Positions 50,313 through 58,595 of a stretch of DNA of 64,000 nt are shown here, one piece after another (the stretch's first letter is position 1; the number at the start of each line of letters is the position of its first letter). Source of the DNA: Pseudomonas nitroreducens TX1 (GTDB taxonomy: Bacteria; Pseudomonadota; Gammaproteobacteria; Pseudomonadales; Pseudomonadaceae). The DNA lies in NCBI RefSeq assembly GCF_000313755.1, contig NZ_AMZB01000128.1, forward strand, positions 98,965 to 162,964, in the 5' to 3' direction. The notes under the pieces were generated by a model, which saw only the letters and a list, made by a program, of their open reading frames with translations, made no database searches and was not told the origin of the DNA. The translations under genes and the position numbers were made by a program.

Positions 50313-51678
50313 TGCGCTGAAACTGGCCGTGGTCGGCCACACCAATGTCGGCAAGACGTCGCTGCTGCGTACCCTGACCCGCGACGTAGGCTTCGGTGAA
50401 GTCTCCCATCGCCCCAGCACCACGCGGCATGTGGAAGGCGCGCGGCTGTCGGTGGACGGCGAGCCGCTGCTGGAGTTGTACGACACGCCCGGCCTGGAAG
50501 ACGCCATCGCCCTGCGCGACTTCCTCGACGGCCTGGAGCGCCCCGGGGAGCGCCTGGACGGCCCGGAGAGGCTGCGGCGCTTTCTCGACGGCAGCGAGGC
50601 CCGTGGCCGCTTCGAACAGGAAGCCAAGGTGCTGCGCCAGTTGCTCGCTTCCGACGCTGGCCTCTATGTGATCGACGCCCGCGAGCCGGTGCTGGCCAAG
50701 TACCGCGATGAACTGGCGGTGCTGGCCGCCTGCGCGCGGCCGTTGCTGCCGGTGCTGAATTTTGTCGCCAGTCCGCAGCACCGCGAGGAACAGTGGCGCG
50801 AGGCCTTGTCCCGTCTCGGCCTGCACGCGCTGGTGCGCTTCGACAGCGTGGCGCCGCCGCTGGATGGCGAGCGCCGCCTCTATGAAAGCCTCGCACTGAT
50901 GCTGGAGCGTGCGCGCCCGCAACTGGACCGGCTGGTGGCCGATCACGAAGCCCAGGCCGTCGCCCGCCGCGAAGCCGGGGCGCGGCTGATCGCCGAACTG
51001 CTGGTGGATGTCGCCGCCTGCCGCCAACTGGTGCCCGCCGGCGATGCGGCGGTGCGCGCCGCCACCGAGACGCTGCGCAACCAGGTGCGCAAGCGCGAAG
51101 ATACCTGCGTCAAGGCGTTGCTCAGCCTCTACGCCTTCCGCAAGGACGATGCCCGTGCCGCCGACCTGCCGCTGCTGGACGGGCGCTGGGGCGATGACCT
51201 GTTCAACCCGGAAACCCTGCGCCAGCTGGGCATTCGCCTGGGTGGCGGCGTTGCGGCGGGCGCGGCGGCGGGGGCGGGGATCGACCTGCTGGTCGGCGGC
51301 CTGACCCTCGGCGCTGCCACCGCGCTGGGCGCCATCGCCGGCGGCGCCTGGCAGACCGTCGGCCATTACGGGCAGCGCCTGCTCGGCAAGCTCAAGGGCA
51401 GCCGCGAGCTCTCCGTGGACGACAGCGTGCTGCGTCTGCTGGCGCTACGGCAGCGGCAGTTGCTGGCGGCGTTGCAGACGCGCGGGCATGCGGCAGTGGA
51501 GGCGATTCATCTGCAATCGCCCGAGGACAAGCAGTGGCGCGAGGGCAAGTTGCCCGAGGCGCTGCGCAAGGCGCGGGCGCATCCCGAGTGGTCGGGGCTC
51601 AATGGTCGCCGCCGCAGCGAAAAAAACGAGCGGCAGGAGGCGGTGGCGCAGTTGGCCACGCAGTTGCTCGAACCGTAA
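50305..51678 (+). CDS. DUF3482-family GTPase
   Basis: The 457-aa protein has an N-terminal TrmE/Era-like G domain with G1 GHTNVGKTS (11-19), a G2-like Thr region (RPSTTRHVEG) and G3 DTPG (about 60). The expected G4 NKxD is not seen; VLNFVASP occupies that position. The C-terminal half (about 220-457) is the DUF3482 region, with a glycine/alanine-rich hydrophobic hairpin (LGGGVAAGAAAGAGIDLLVGGLTLGAATALGAIAGG, about 312-350) that may insert into a membrane. It is translationally coupled to the DUF2868 membrane protein gene. Function unknown. Confidence 0.87.
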   Translation: MTDALKLAVVGHTNVGKTSLLRTLTRDVGFGEVSHRPSTTRHVEGARLSVDGEPLLELYDTPGLEDAIALRDFLDGLERPGERLDGPERLRRFLDGSEARGRFEQEAKVLRQLLASDAGLYVIDAREPVLAKYRDELAVLAACARPLLPVLNFVASPQHREEQWREALSRLGLHALVRFDSVAPPLDGERRLYESLALMLERARPQLDRLVADHEAQAVARREAGARLIAELLVDVAACRQLVPAGDAAVRAATETLRNQVRKREDTCVKALLSLYAFRKDDARAADLPLLDGRWGDDLFNPETLRQLGIRLGGGVAAGAAAGAGIDLLVGGLTLGAATALGAIAGGAWQTVGHYGQRLLGKLKGSRELSVDDSVLRLLALRQRQLLAALQTRGHAAVEAIHLQSPEDKQWREGKLPEALRKARAHPEWSGLNGRRRSEKNERQEAVAQLATQLLEP

Positions 51679-51695
51679 GTGCGGTATGGAGGCGG

Positions 51696-51758
51696 TTCGC
51701 GAGCAAGCTCGCTCCCACAGCGACGCTGCTCCTCTGTAGGAGCGAGCTTGCTCGCGAA
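51696..51758. repeat. REP inverted pair between convergent genes
   Basis: The inverted copy at 51696-51719 (TTCGCGAGCAAG then CTCGCTCCCACA) and forward copy at 51735-51758 (TGTAGGAGCGAG then CTTGCTCGCGAA) are separated by 15 bases, a compact REPIN-like unit. It lies between the 3' ends of the DUF3482 and YfcE-like genes and may terminate or protect both transcripts. Confidence 0.85.
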
Positions 51759-51763
51759 CGCTC

Positions 51764-52231
51764 TTAGATGAGCGAAACCATCTCCACCTTGGCCTTCCCC
51801 TCGCTTACGGTCAGGATCGCCAATGCAATCGGCAGCTTGAACCGGCGCGGCCCCGCGCTGCCCGGATTCAGGTACAGCACCCCATCGCGCACCGCGTTCA
51901 GCGGCTTGTGCGAATGTCCCGCCAGCACCACGTCAATGCCCTCGGCTACTGGATCGATGGAAAGCTGCTTGAGATCGTGGATCAGATAGAGCCGGAGCCC
52001 GCCCAGTTCCAGCAGCAGCGTTTCGGGCAGCGCGCCGGCCCAGTCGTCGGTGTCGTTGTTGCCGCGCACCACGTGCAGAGGCGCCAGGGCGCGCAGTTGG
52101 TCGAGCAGTGGGGCGGGGCCGATGTCGCCCAGGTGCAGGATGCGCTGGCAGCCTTGCAGCGCTGCCAGCGCTTCGGGGCGCAGCAGGCCGTGGGTGTCGG
52201 CGATGACGCCGATGCGCAGGGAAGTGCTCAT
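51764..52231 (-). CDS. YfcE/MJ0936-type metallophosphodiesterase
   Basis: The 155-aa calcineurin-like phosphodiesterase has the metal-binding motifs ADTHG (residues 10-14), HLGDIGP (about 33-39), VRGNNDTDD (about 55-63) and AGHSHKPL (about 104-111), followed by NPGSAGPRRF. YfcE homologues hydrolyse artificial phosphodiesters and possibly cyclic phosphodiesters in the cytoplasm, with Mn as cofactor. The natural substrate is uncertain. An in-frame ATG at 52243 would add 4 residues. The NCS2 permease gene ends 50 bases upstream on the same strand. Confidence 0.9.
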   Translation of the reverse strand: MSTSLRIGVIADTHGLLRPEALAALQGCQRILHLGDIGPAPLLDQLRALAPLHVVRGNNDTDDWAGALPETLLLELGGLRLYLIHDLKQLSIDPVAEGIDVVLAGHSHKPLNAVRDGVLYLNPGSAGPRRFKLPIALAILTVSEGKAKVEMVSLI

Positions 52232-52281
52232 GCCAGGGAGCATAAACCACGACGCCACCCGAGGGTGGCGTCGTGTCTGGA

Positions 52282-53673
52282 TCAGCTGTTGTGCGAGGCC
52301 TTCGCGGCGTCGGACTCGGGCAGGAACCAGTTGAGCAGCAGGGCGCAGATGCCGCCGGTGGCGACGCCGGACTCCAGCACGTTGCGGATGGCGTGGGGCA
52401 TATGCGCGAGGAATTCCGGCACCTGCGAAACGCCCAGGCCCAGCGCCAGGCTGACGGCGATGATCAGCAGCGCGCGACGGTCCAGGTGGGTGCCGGCGAG
52501 GATGTTGATGCCCGAGGCGGCGACCGCGCCGAACATCACCATCACCGCACCGCCCAGCACCGGCTCGGGAACGGCCTGGATCACCCCGGCAACGCTGGGG
52601 AACAGGCCCAGCACGATCAGCATTGCGGCGATCCACAGGCCGACGTGGCGGCTGGCGACGCCGGTCAGCTGGATCACGCCGTTGTTCTGCGCGAACACGG
52701 AGCTCGGGAAGGTGTTGAACAGGCCGGCCAGCAGCGAGTTGGCGCCATTCACCAGCACGCCGCCCTTGATGCGCTGCATCCACAGCGGGCCTTCGACCGG
52801 CTGCTTGGAGATCTTGCTGGTGGCGGTGACGTCACCGATGGCTTCCAGCGAGGTCACCAGGTAGATCACCAGCATCGGGATGAACAGGCTCCAGGAGAAG
52901 CCCAGGCCGAAGTGCAGCGGCACCGGGATCTGGAAGGCCGGCGCCTCGTGCATGCCGGTGAAGTCGAGGCGGCCCAGGTAGCCGGCCAGCGCGTAGCCAA
53001 CGGCCAGGGCGATGACGATGGCGCCGCTGCGCATCCACACCACCGGGATGCGGTTGAGGATGACGATGATCGCCAGCACCAGCCCGGACAGCATCAGGTT
53101 CTCGCCGTTGGCGAAGGTGCCGTTGGACATGGCGGAGAAGCCGCCACCCATGCTGATCAGGCCGACCTTGATCAGAGTCAGGCCGATCATCAGTACCACG
53201 ATGCCGGTGACCAGCGGCGTGATCAGGCGCTTCACGAAGGGCAGGATGCGAGACACGCCCATCTCCACGAAGGAGCCGGCCATGACCACGCCGAAGATCG
53301 CCGCCATCACCGCTTCCACCGGGGTGCCGTTCTTCACCATCAGCGCGCCGCCGGCGATCAGCGGGCCGACGAAGTTGAAGCTGGTGCCCTGGACGATCAG
53401 GAGGCCCGCACCGAACGGCCCGAAGCGCTTGCACTGGACGAAGGTGGCGATGCCGGAGATGACCAGCGACATCGACACGATCAGGTTGGTGTCGCGCGGC
53501 GACACGCCCAGCGCCTGGCAGATCAGCAGGCCGGGGGTGACGATGGGCACGATGATCGCCAGCAGATGCTGCAGCGCCGCAAGCCATGCGATGGGCAGGG
53601 CGGGGCGGTCTTCCAGGCCGTAGACCAGGTCGGGCTGGTTTTTGGCGGCGGACGGGTTCTCGAGGGAGCTCAT
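52282..53673 (-). CDS. NCS2-family nucleobase permease
   Basis: The 463-aa protein has about 14 membrane segments. The NCS2 (nucleobase-ascorbate transporter) signature is present as FAQNNGVIQLTGVASRHVG, matching QN-x-G-x4-T, near residue 325. A conserved Glu in helix 8 is seen in VTSLEAIGDVTATS near 275. It is a proton symporter for xanthine, uric acid or uracil. The subgroup cannot be fixed confidently, but the sequence is closer to the xanthine/urate branch. The start is ATG 53673 (MSSLENPSAAKNQPDLVYGLED), because upstream in-frame sequence is not transporter-like. Confidence 0.93.
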   Translation of the reverse strand: MSSLENPSAAKNQPDLVYGLEDRPALPIAWLAALQHLLAIIVPIVTPGLLICQALGVSPRDTNLIVSMSLVISGIATFVQCKRFGPFGAGLLIVQGTSFNFVGPLIAGGALMVKNGTPVEAVMAAIFGVVMAGSFVEMGVSRILPFVKRLITPLVTGIVVLMIGLTLIKVGLISMGGGFSAMSNGTFANGENLMLSGLVLAIIVILNRIPVVWMRSGAIVIALAVGYALAGYLGRLDFTGMHEAPAFQIPVPLHFGLGFSWSLFIPMLVIYLVTSLEAIGDVTATSKISKQPVEGPLWMQRIKGGVLVNGANSLLAGLFNTFPSSVFAQNNGVIQLTGVASRHVGLWIAAMLIVLGLFPSVAGVIQAVPEPVLGGAVMVMFGAVAASGINILAGTHLDRRALLIIAVSLALGLGVSQVPEFLAHMPHAIRNVLESGVATGGICALLLNWFLPESDAAKASHNS

Positions 53674-53941
53674 GGGCGGCGGTCCGGGAAAAAAGAGCGC
53701 GATTTTACTGACCCACGGCGGGATCGCACAGTGCCATGAGGCACGTTGGGATGAGTGGACTGGTCCCATTGGTACTTCTCGCTGTACGAGATCGCCCACT
53801 GTGGTCCTGATCGGGTGGTCAGCACCGAACTTTCCGCCGCGCAGGCGGGAGCCGTCTGAATGTAAGGGCCGGCTGGCGTGACTTCACTGGACTGCACCCG
53901 GAGCCATCCAGGCCTCCGGCTCAACCCAGAAGGACACGCAG

Positions 53942-54403
53942 ATGCGAAAACAACATGGTTTCACCCTGATCGAGTTGATGATCGTGGTCGCGATCATCGG
54001 AATTCTGGCTTCGGTTTCCCTGCCGCTGTATTCGGACTACTCGTCGCGCTCAAGGGCTACGGCAGCCAAGGCAGAACTGTCCGCCGTCAAAACCGCCGTC
54101 AGCCTTTGCATCTCCGAAACGGGCAAGGTGGACGACTGCAAGGCGGGTGATTACGGGATTCCGAAGAACTTCGCTGCGACGTCCAACATCACTGGCGACT
54201 ATGCGGTGGAAAAAGGTGTGATAAAGGCCTCTACTGCGGCCACCGATGCGGATGGGAATGCACTGAAGATCGAGCTGACTCCTACCAAGGCAACGGGCGA
54301 GAGCTCGGTCGCCTGGGAGGAGAAAGGAACCATCTGCAATGCGGATCGAGGGCTCAAGCCGGGTTCGGGTGATTGTCCAAAGGCGCCGGCAACCAAGTCA
54401 TAA
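53942..54403 (+). CDS. Lone type IV pilin (PilA/PilE-like)
   Basis: The 153-aa prepilin has leader MRKQHG and the class IVa cleavage site G-FTLIELMIVVAIIGIL, with Glu5 of the mature protein conserved. A long N-terminal helix follows (to about residue 60), then a small globular domain. Four cysteines are present. The last pair (CNADRGLKPGSGDC, about 132-145) forms a C-terminal disulfide loop as in major pilins. The composition is richer in Lys, Ala and Thr than its neighbours. No pilus assembly gene is adjacent: the flanks are an NCS2 permease and ilvD. It could be an accessory or spare major pilin, or a DNA-uptake pilin. Confidence 0.88.
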   Translation: MRKQHGFTLIELMIVVAIIGILASVSLPLYSDYSSRSRATAAKAELSAVKTAVSLCISETGKVDDCKAGDYGIPKNFAATSNITGDYAVEKGVIKASTAATDADGNALKIELTPTKATGESSVAWEEKGTICNADRGLKPGSGDCPKAPATKS

Positions 54404-54421
54404 GCCATCGCGCTGCATCAA

Positions 54422-54453
54422 TGAAAAAGCCCGGCATCCGCCGGGCTTTTTCA
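54422..54453. terminator. Bidirectional terminator between the pilin gene and ilvD
   Basis: A perfect stem AAAAAGCCCGGC / GCCGGGCTTTTT with an ATCC loop is bounded by A- and T-tracts, so it can stop the pilin transcript and the convergent ilvD transcript. Confidence 0.93.
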
Positions 54454-54467
54454 TGTCGCCACCAGAC

Positions 54468-56306
54468 TCAACCGTCCAGCAGCGCCTTGTCGCGTACCGC
54501 GCCCTTGTCGGCGCTGGTGGCCAGCAGGGCGTAGGCTTTCAGTGCGGTGCTCACCTTGCGCGCGCGCGGCTGGGCCGGCTTCCAGCCGTTCTTGTCCTGT
54601 TCGATGCGGCGGGCGGCCAGTTCTTCATCGCTCACCAGCAGGTTGATGCTGCGGTTGGGGATGTCGATCAGCACCTTGTCGCCGTCCTGCACCAGGCCGA
54701 TGGCGCCGCCAGCGGCAGCTTCCGGCGAGGCGTGGCCGATGGAAAGGCCCGAGGTGCCGCCGGAGAAGCGGCCGTCGGTAAGCAGGGCGCAGGCCTTGCC
54801 CAGGCCCTTGGACTTCAGGTAGCTGGTCGGGTAGAGCATTTCCTGCATGCCCGGGCCGCCTTTCGGGCCTTCGTAGCGGATGATCACGATGTCGCCCGGC
54901 TTCACTTCGTCGGCGAGGATGCCCTTCACGGCGCTGTCCTGGCTCTCGAAGATCTTCGCGCGGCCTTCGAACACGTGGATGGACTCGTCCACACCGGCGG
55001 TCTTCACCACGCAACCGTCGAGGGCGATGTTGCCGTACAGCACGGCCAGACCGCCTTCCTGGGAATAGGCGTGCTCGACGCTGCGGATGCAACCTTCGGC
55101 GCGGTCAGCGTCCAGGGTGTCCCAGCGCGTGCTCTGGCTGAAGGCGACCTGGGTCGGGATGCCCGCCGGGCCGGCCTTGAAGAAGGTGTGGACCTTCTCG
55201 TCCTGGGTCTGGGTGATGTCCCACTCGGCGATGGCGTCGGCCATGCTCGGGCTGTGCACGGTCGGTACGTCGGTGTGCAGCAGGCCGCCACGGGCCAGCT
55301 CGCCGAGGATGGAGAAGATGCCACCGGCGCGGTGCACGTCTTCCATGTGGTACTTCTGGATGTTCGGCGCCACCTTGCACAGCTGCGGCACCTTGCGCGA
55401 CAGGCGATCGATGTCGCGCAGGTCGAAGGCGATCTCCGCCTCCTGCGCTGCGGCCAGCAGGTGCAGAATGGTGTTGGTCGAGCCGCCCATGGCGATATCC
55501 AGGGTCATGGCGTTCTCGAACGCCTTGAAGCTGGCAACGTTGCGCGGCAGCACGGAATCGTCGCCTTCGCCGTAGTAGCGCTGGCACAGCTCCACTGCCA
55601 GGCGGCCGGCGCGCAGGAACAGCTGCTCGCGGTCGGCGTGGGTGGCGAGGGTCGAACCGTTGCCCGGCAGGGACAGGCCCAATGCTTCGGTCAGGCAGTT
55701 CATCGAGTTGGCGGTGAACATGCCGGAGCAGGAGCCGCAGGTCGGGCAGGCGCTGCGCTCGTACTCGGCGACTTTCTCGTCGGAGCAGGAGTCGTCGGCG
55801 GCGACCACCATGGCGTCCACCAGGTCCAGGCCGTGGTTGGCCAGCTTGGTCTTGCCGGCTTCCATCGGGCCGCCGGAGACGAACACCACCGGGATGTTCA
55901 GGCGCAGGGCGGCCATCAGCATGCCGGGGGTGATCTTGTCGCAGTTGGAGATGCAGACGATGGCGTCGGCGCAGTGGGCGTTGACCATGTATTCCACGGA
56001 ATCGGCGATGATCTCGCGCGACGGCAGGGAATAGAGCATGCCGTCATGGCCCATGGCGATGCCGTCGTCCACGGCGATGGTGTTGAATTCCTTGGCCACG
56101 CCGCCGTGTTTTTCGATCTCGCGGGCAACCAGCTGGCCCAGGTCCTTCAGGTGCACGTGGCCGGGCACGAACTGGGTGAAGGAGTTGGCGATGGCGATGA
56201 TCGGCTTCTTGAAGTCTTCGTCCTTCATCCCGGTGGCGCGCCACAGGGCACGGGCGCCGGCCATGTTGCGGCCGTGGGTGGAGGTTTTCGAGCGGTAATC
56301 GGGCAT
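54468..56306 (-). CDS. ilvD: Dihydroxy-acid dehydratase
   Basis: The 612-aa iron-sulfur enzyme performs the third common step of isoleucine and valine synthesis. Cluster and active-site motifs are [15 protein letters not shown] (about 119-133) and [17 protein letters not shown] (about 192-208). The conserved [19 protein letters not shown] near 490 follows. A [4Fe-4S] cluster is expected. The start is ATG 56306 ([17 protein letters not shown]), giving the P. aeruginosa length. ilvA lies at the other end of the window, so the pathway genes are scattered, as usual in pseudomonads. Confidence 0.97.
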   Translation of the reverse strand: MPDYRSKTSTHGRNMAGARALWRATGMKDEDFKKPIIAIANSFTQFVPGHVHLKDLGQLVAREIEKHGGVAKEFNTIAVDDGIAMGHDGMLYSLPSREIIADSVEYMVNAHCADAIVCISNCDKITPGMLMAALRLNIPVVFVSGGPMEAGKTKLANHGLDLVDAMVVAADDSCSDEKVAEYERSACPTCGSCSGMFTANSMNCLTEALGLSLPGNGSTLATHADREQLFLRAGRLAVELCQRYYGEGDDSVLPRNVASFKAFENAMTLDIAMGGSTNTILHLLAAAQEAEIAFDLRDIDRLSRKVPQLCKVAPNIQKYHMEDVHRAGGIFSILGELARGGLLHTDVPTVHSPSMADAIAEWDITQTQDEKVHTFFKAGPAGIPTQVAFSQSTRWDTLDADRAEGCIRSVEHAYSQEGGLAVLYGNIALDGCVVKTAGVDESIHVFEGRAKIFESQDSAVKGILADEVKPGDIVIIRYEGPKGGPGMQEMLYPTSYLKSKGLGKACALLTDGRFSGGTSGLSIGHASPEAAAGGAIGLVQDGDKVLIDIPNRSINLLVSDEELAARRIEQDKNGWKPAQPRARKVSTALKAYALLATSADKGAVRDKALLDG

Positions 56307-56681
56307 GACGGGTTCCTGCGCATCAGGTCTCGGTGGGAGCCGATCCGGGTCTTTCGTGCGGCGGCGTGCAGCGGGTAGGGCTGGCCGGCGAGACCTTGAA
56401 CGGACTCTGATTTCGTATCGTGAGCGCGGTACGCACCGGATGCAAACAGCAGATGGCCTTGCATGGGCGAGGTCGGCGCGGGGCGTGGCGGGGTCACCGC
56501 CTGCGCGGCCGGGGCTCACAGGCCCGCCGGGGGATAAATGGCAGGAATGGACCGATTCTACGCCGGGCCTTGCCGACAGGGAAAGGCTGGCGGTCGGGGC
56601 GCGGCGTAGACTGTTGCCATCCTGGCGTGGTCTGAATGGCCACTGGCGTTTTTCCGTCCCCTTGGTTTCAGGAGCAACTTC
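56307..56681. other. 375-base intergenic region upstream of ilvD and of the small secreted protein
   Basis: This is a divergent control region without a convincing gene. On the minus strand a TAGAAT hexamer near 56556-56561 could be an ilvD -10. On the plus strand TAGACT near 56606-56611 could serve the small secreted protein gene. Neither has a good -35. I searched by eye for an Ile/Val/Leu-rich leader peptide before ilvD and found none. Confidence 0.4.
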
Positions 56682-56996
56682 ATGAAAGTCACCCGTATCC
56701 TCGTGCTCGCCAGCCTCGTCGCCGGCAGCGCGCAGGCCTCCTCCGATGCGGCCTGGCAGGCGCAGGACAAGCTGCAGCGCGAAGCCTGCCTGGCACTGAG
56801 CCATCTGCAGAACAAGAAGGTGCTGGGCTCGCCGGTGCTGTTCGATGACAGCGTGGGCTACACGGCGCTGATGATTGGCGGGACCTATGCGCAGAAACAC
56901 ATGAAGGGCAGGCCTGGCCGCGAGCTGTGCCTGTTCGAGCGAAAGACCGGCAAGGCGGCGCTCAGCGAGGCGGATTCGCTGTTGCCGATCCAGTGA
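56682..56996 (+). CDS. Small secreted hypothetical protein
   Basis: The 104-aa protein has a clear signal peptide ([19 protein letters not shown], cleavage near residue 19). The mature part is about 85 residues with two cysteines (EACLALSHL and [10 protein letters not shown]), likely disulfide-bonded in the periplasm. No known domain was recognised. AGGAG lies 7 bases before ATG 56682. A gene of this kind lies beside ilvD in related pseudomonads as far as I remember. Function unknown. Confidence 0.75.
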   Translation: MKVTRILVLASLVAGSAQASSDAAWQAQDKLQREACLALSHLQNKKVLGSPVLFDDSVGYTALMIGGTYAQKHMKGRPGRELCLFERKTGKAALSEADSLLPIQ

Positions 56997-57021
56997 CGGC
57001 GTGGCGAGAGGCGAGCCGTAG

Positions 57022-57050
57022 GGCGGATAACGCCTCAGGCGTTATCCGCC
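57022..57050. repeat. GGCGGATAACGCC-family palindrome
   Basis: A near-perfect palindrome has arms GGCGGATAACGCCT and AGGCGTTATCCGCC. It belongs with 57065-57093 and 31786-31814 to a third dispersed palindrome family that shares the GGCGGATAA end. Confidence 0.85.
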
Positions 57051-57064
57051 ATTTCAACCGAGAC

Positions 57065-57093
57065 GGCGGATAAAGCGTTCCGCTTTATCCGCC
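57065..57093. repeat. GGCGGATAAAGCG-family palindrome
   Basis: The arms GGCGGATAAAGCG and CGCTTTATCCGCC flank TTC. It lies 14 bases from the palindrome at 57022-57050, so the two make a tandem pair in the gap between the small secreted protein gene and rlmI. Confidence 0.85.
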
Positions 57094-57140
57094 CTGCACA
57101 GGCGAGGGCGCGAGCCATCGGCCATTCGCCGAGATGAAAA

Positions 57141-57171
57141 CGGGGCGCTTCCGTGAGGGGCGCCCCTTTTC
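57141..57171. terminator. Bidirectional terminator before the 3' end of rlmI
   Basis: The GGGGCGC / GCGCCCC stem is flanked by AAAAC on one side and TTTTCC on the other, between two convergent genes. Confidence 0.75.
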
Positions 57172-57186
57172 CGTTGCCCTGATGCC

Positions 57187-58383
57187 TCAGCCGTTGGGCA
57201 GCAGGCGCACGGTCAGGCTCTTGATGTAGCGGGTTTCCGGGATCGCCAGGTGGACCGGGTGGTCCGGACCCTGGCCGCCGCGCTCGAGCAGCTGGATGTT
57301 GCGGTCCAGGTGACGGGCGCTGCCCAGCAGGATGTTCTGCAGGTCGTCCTCGGGCAGGTGCATGGAGCAGGAGGCGCTGACCAGGATGCCGTCCTTGGAC
57401 AGCAGGCGCATGGCCTGTTCGTTGAGACGGCGGTAGGCGGCCTCGCCGTTCTTCAGGTCTTTCTTGCGCTTGATGAAGGCAGGCGGGTCGGCAACGATTA
57501 CGTCGAAGCGCTCGTCGGCGGCCTTCAGCTCGCGCAGGGCTTCGAACACGTCACCTTCGACGCAGGCGACCTTGTCGGCCACACCATTGAGCGCGGCATT
57601 GCGCTCCACGCCATCAAGGGCAAAGCCGGAAGCGTCCACGCACATCACGTCGCTGGCGCCGAAGGCCGCGGCCTGGATGCCCCAGCCGCCGACGTAGCTG
57701 AACAGGTCGAGCACGCGCTTGCCCTGCACATAGGGCTGCAGGCGGGCGCGGTTCATGCGGTGGTCGTAGAACCAGCCGGTCTTCTGGCCGGCCAGCACCG
57801 GGGCTTCGAACTTCACGCCGTTCTCTTCCAGCGCGACCCATTCCGGGACTTCGCCATAGGCGTTCGCGACATAGCGCTCCAGGCCCTCGGCATCGCGGGC
57901 GCTGGAGTCGTTCTTCCACAGCACGGCGCTGGGCTTGAGTACCTGCAGGAGGGCGGCGAGCACGTCGTCGCGGTGCTTCTCCATGGTCGCCGAGGCGAGC
58001 TGGACCACCAGTACGTCGCCGAAACGGTCCACCACCAGGCCCGGCAGCAGGTCGGAGTCGCCGTAGACCAGGCGGTAGAAGGGCTTGTCGAACAGGCGGT
58101 CGCGCAGGCTCAGGGCTACGTTCAGGCGGTGAACCAGCAGGGATTTGTCGAGAACGTGCTTGGTATCACGGGAAATGAGACGGGCGCAGATGAGGTTGTT
58201 CGGGCTCATCGCGACGATGCCCAGCGGCTTGCCGTTGGCCATTTCGAGGATGGCCTGTTCGCCGGCGCCGAATCCGTTCAGCGGGGTGGCGGCGACGTCC
58301 ACCTCGTTGCTGTAGACCCACAGGTGGCCGGCGCGCAGGCGGCGCTCGGCGTTGGCTTTCAGACGCAGGCTGGGCAGGGTCAT
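57187..58383 (-). CDS. rlmI: 23S rRNA (cytosine-1962-C5) methyltransferase RlmI
   Basis: The 398-aa protein has an N-terminal PUA domain (about 1-80, RLRAGHLWVYSNEV and GIVAMSPNNLICARLIS) and a Rossmann methyltransferase domain. The SAM motif is RVLDLFSYVGGWGIQAAAFGA (about 222-242), motif IV is VIVADPPAFIK, and the catalytic Cys is in LVSASCSMHLPED near 345. This layout is that of RlmI, which methylates C1962 of 23S rRNA in E. coli numbering. The start is ATG 58383. A TATAAT at 58415-58410 gives a short leader. Confidence 0.93.
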   Translation of the reverse strand: MTLPSLRLKANAERRLRAGHLWVYSNEVDVAATPLNGFGAGEQAILEMANGKPLGIVAMSPNNLICARLISRDTKHVLDKSLLVHRLNVALSLRDRLFDKPFYRLVYGDSDLLPGLVVDRFGDVLVVQLASATMEKHRDDVLAALLQVLKPSAVLWKNDSSARDAEGLERYVANAYGEVPEWVALEENGVKFEAPVLAGQKTGWFYDHRMNRARLQPYVQGKRVLDLFSYVGGWGIQAAAFGASDVMCVDASGFALDGVERNAALNGVADKVACVEGDVFEALRELKAADERFDVIVADPPAFIKRKKDLKNGEAAYRRLNEQAMRLLSKDGILVSASCSMHLPEDDLQNILLGSARHLDRNIQLLERGGQGPDHPVHLAIPETRYIKSLTVRLLPNG

Positions 58384-58409
58384 GGGAAGGGCTCCGGCAA
58401 AAGAGCGGG

Positions 58410-58415
58410 ATTATA
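58410..58415 (-). promoter_or_regulatory. Candidate -10 element of rlmI
   Basis: A perfect TATAAT on the minus strand lies 27 bases from the rlmI start codon, at a position compatible with a leader of about 20 bases. The -35 is not evident. Confidence 0.45.
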
Positions 58416-58595
58416 GCGCAGCGGCGTGCGCCCCCGGAGCGCGCTGCGGGTGCTTTTGATCGGCTGGCGCTGAGCAGGCGCGTCGGGCCTAAAGGTTCAT
58501 CGCGCGCAGCCGATGCAGCTTGATCGAAAGCCGCAGTTCCAGACGCCTCGGCTCTGGGTAAACTGTGCTCCCCGTCAACTTCGCCAGCGCGCCCA

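Noticed and set aside
53674..53941. A sigma-54 promoter for the lone pilin gene
   Set aside because: I looked for the TGGCAC-N5-TTGCW pattern. TGGCGTGAC occurs near 53874 but has no matching TTGC at the required spacing.
56307..56497. An upstream ORF before ilvD as a branched-chain leader peptide
   Set aside because: The frame has no enrichment for Ile, Val or Leu codons and no convincing initiation site.
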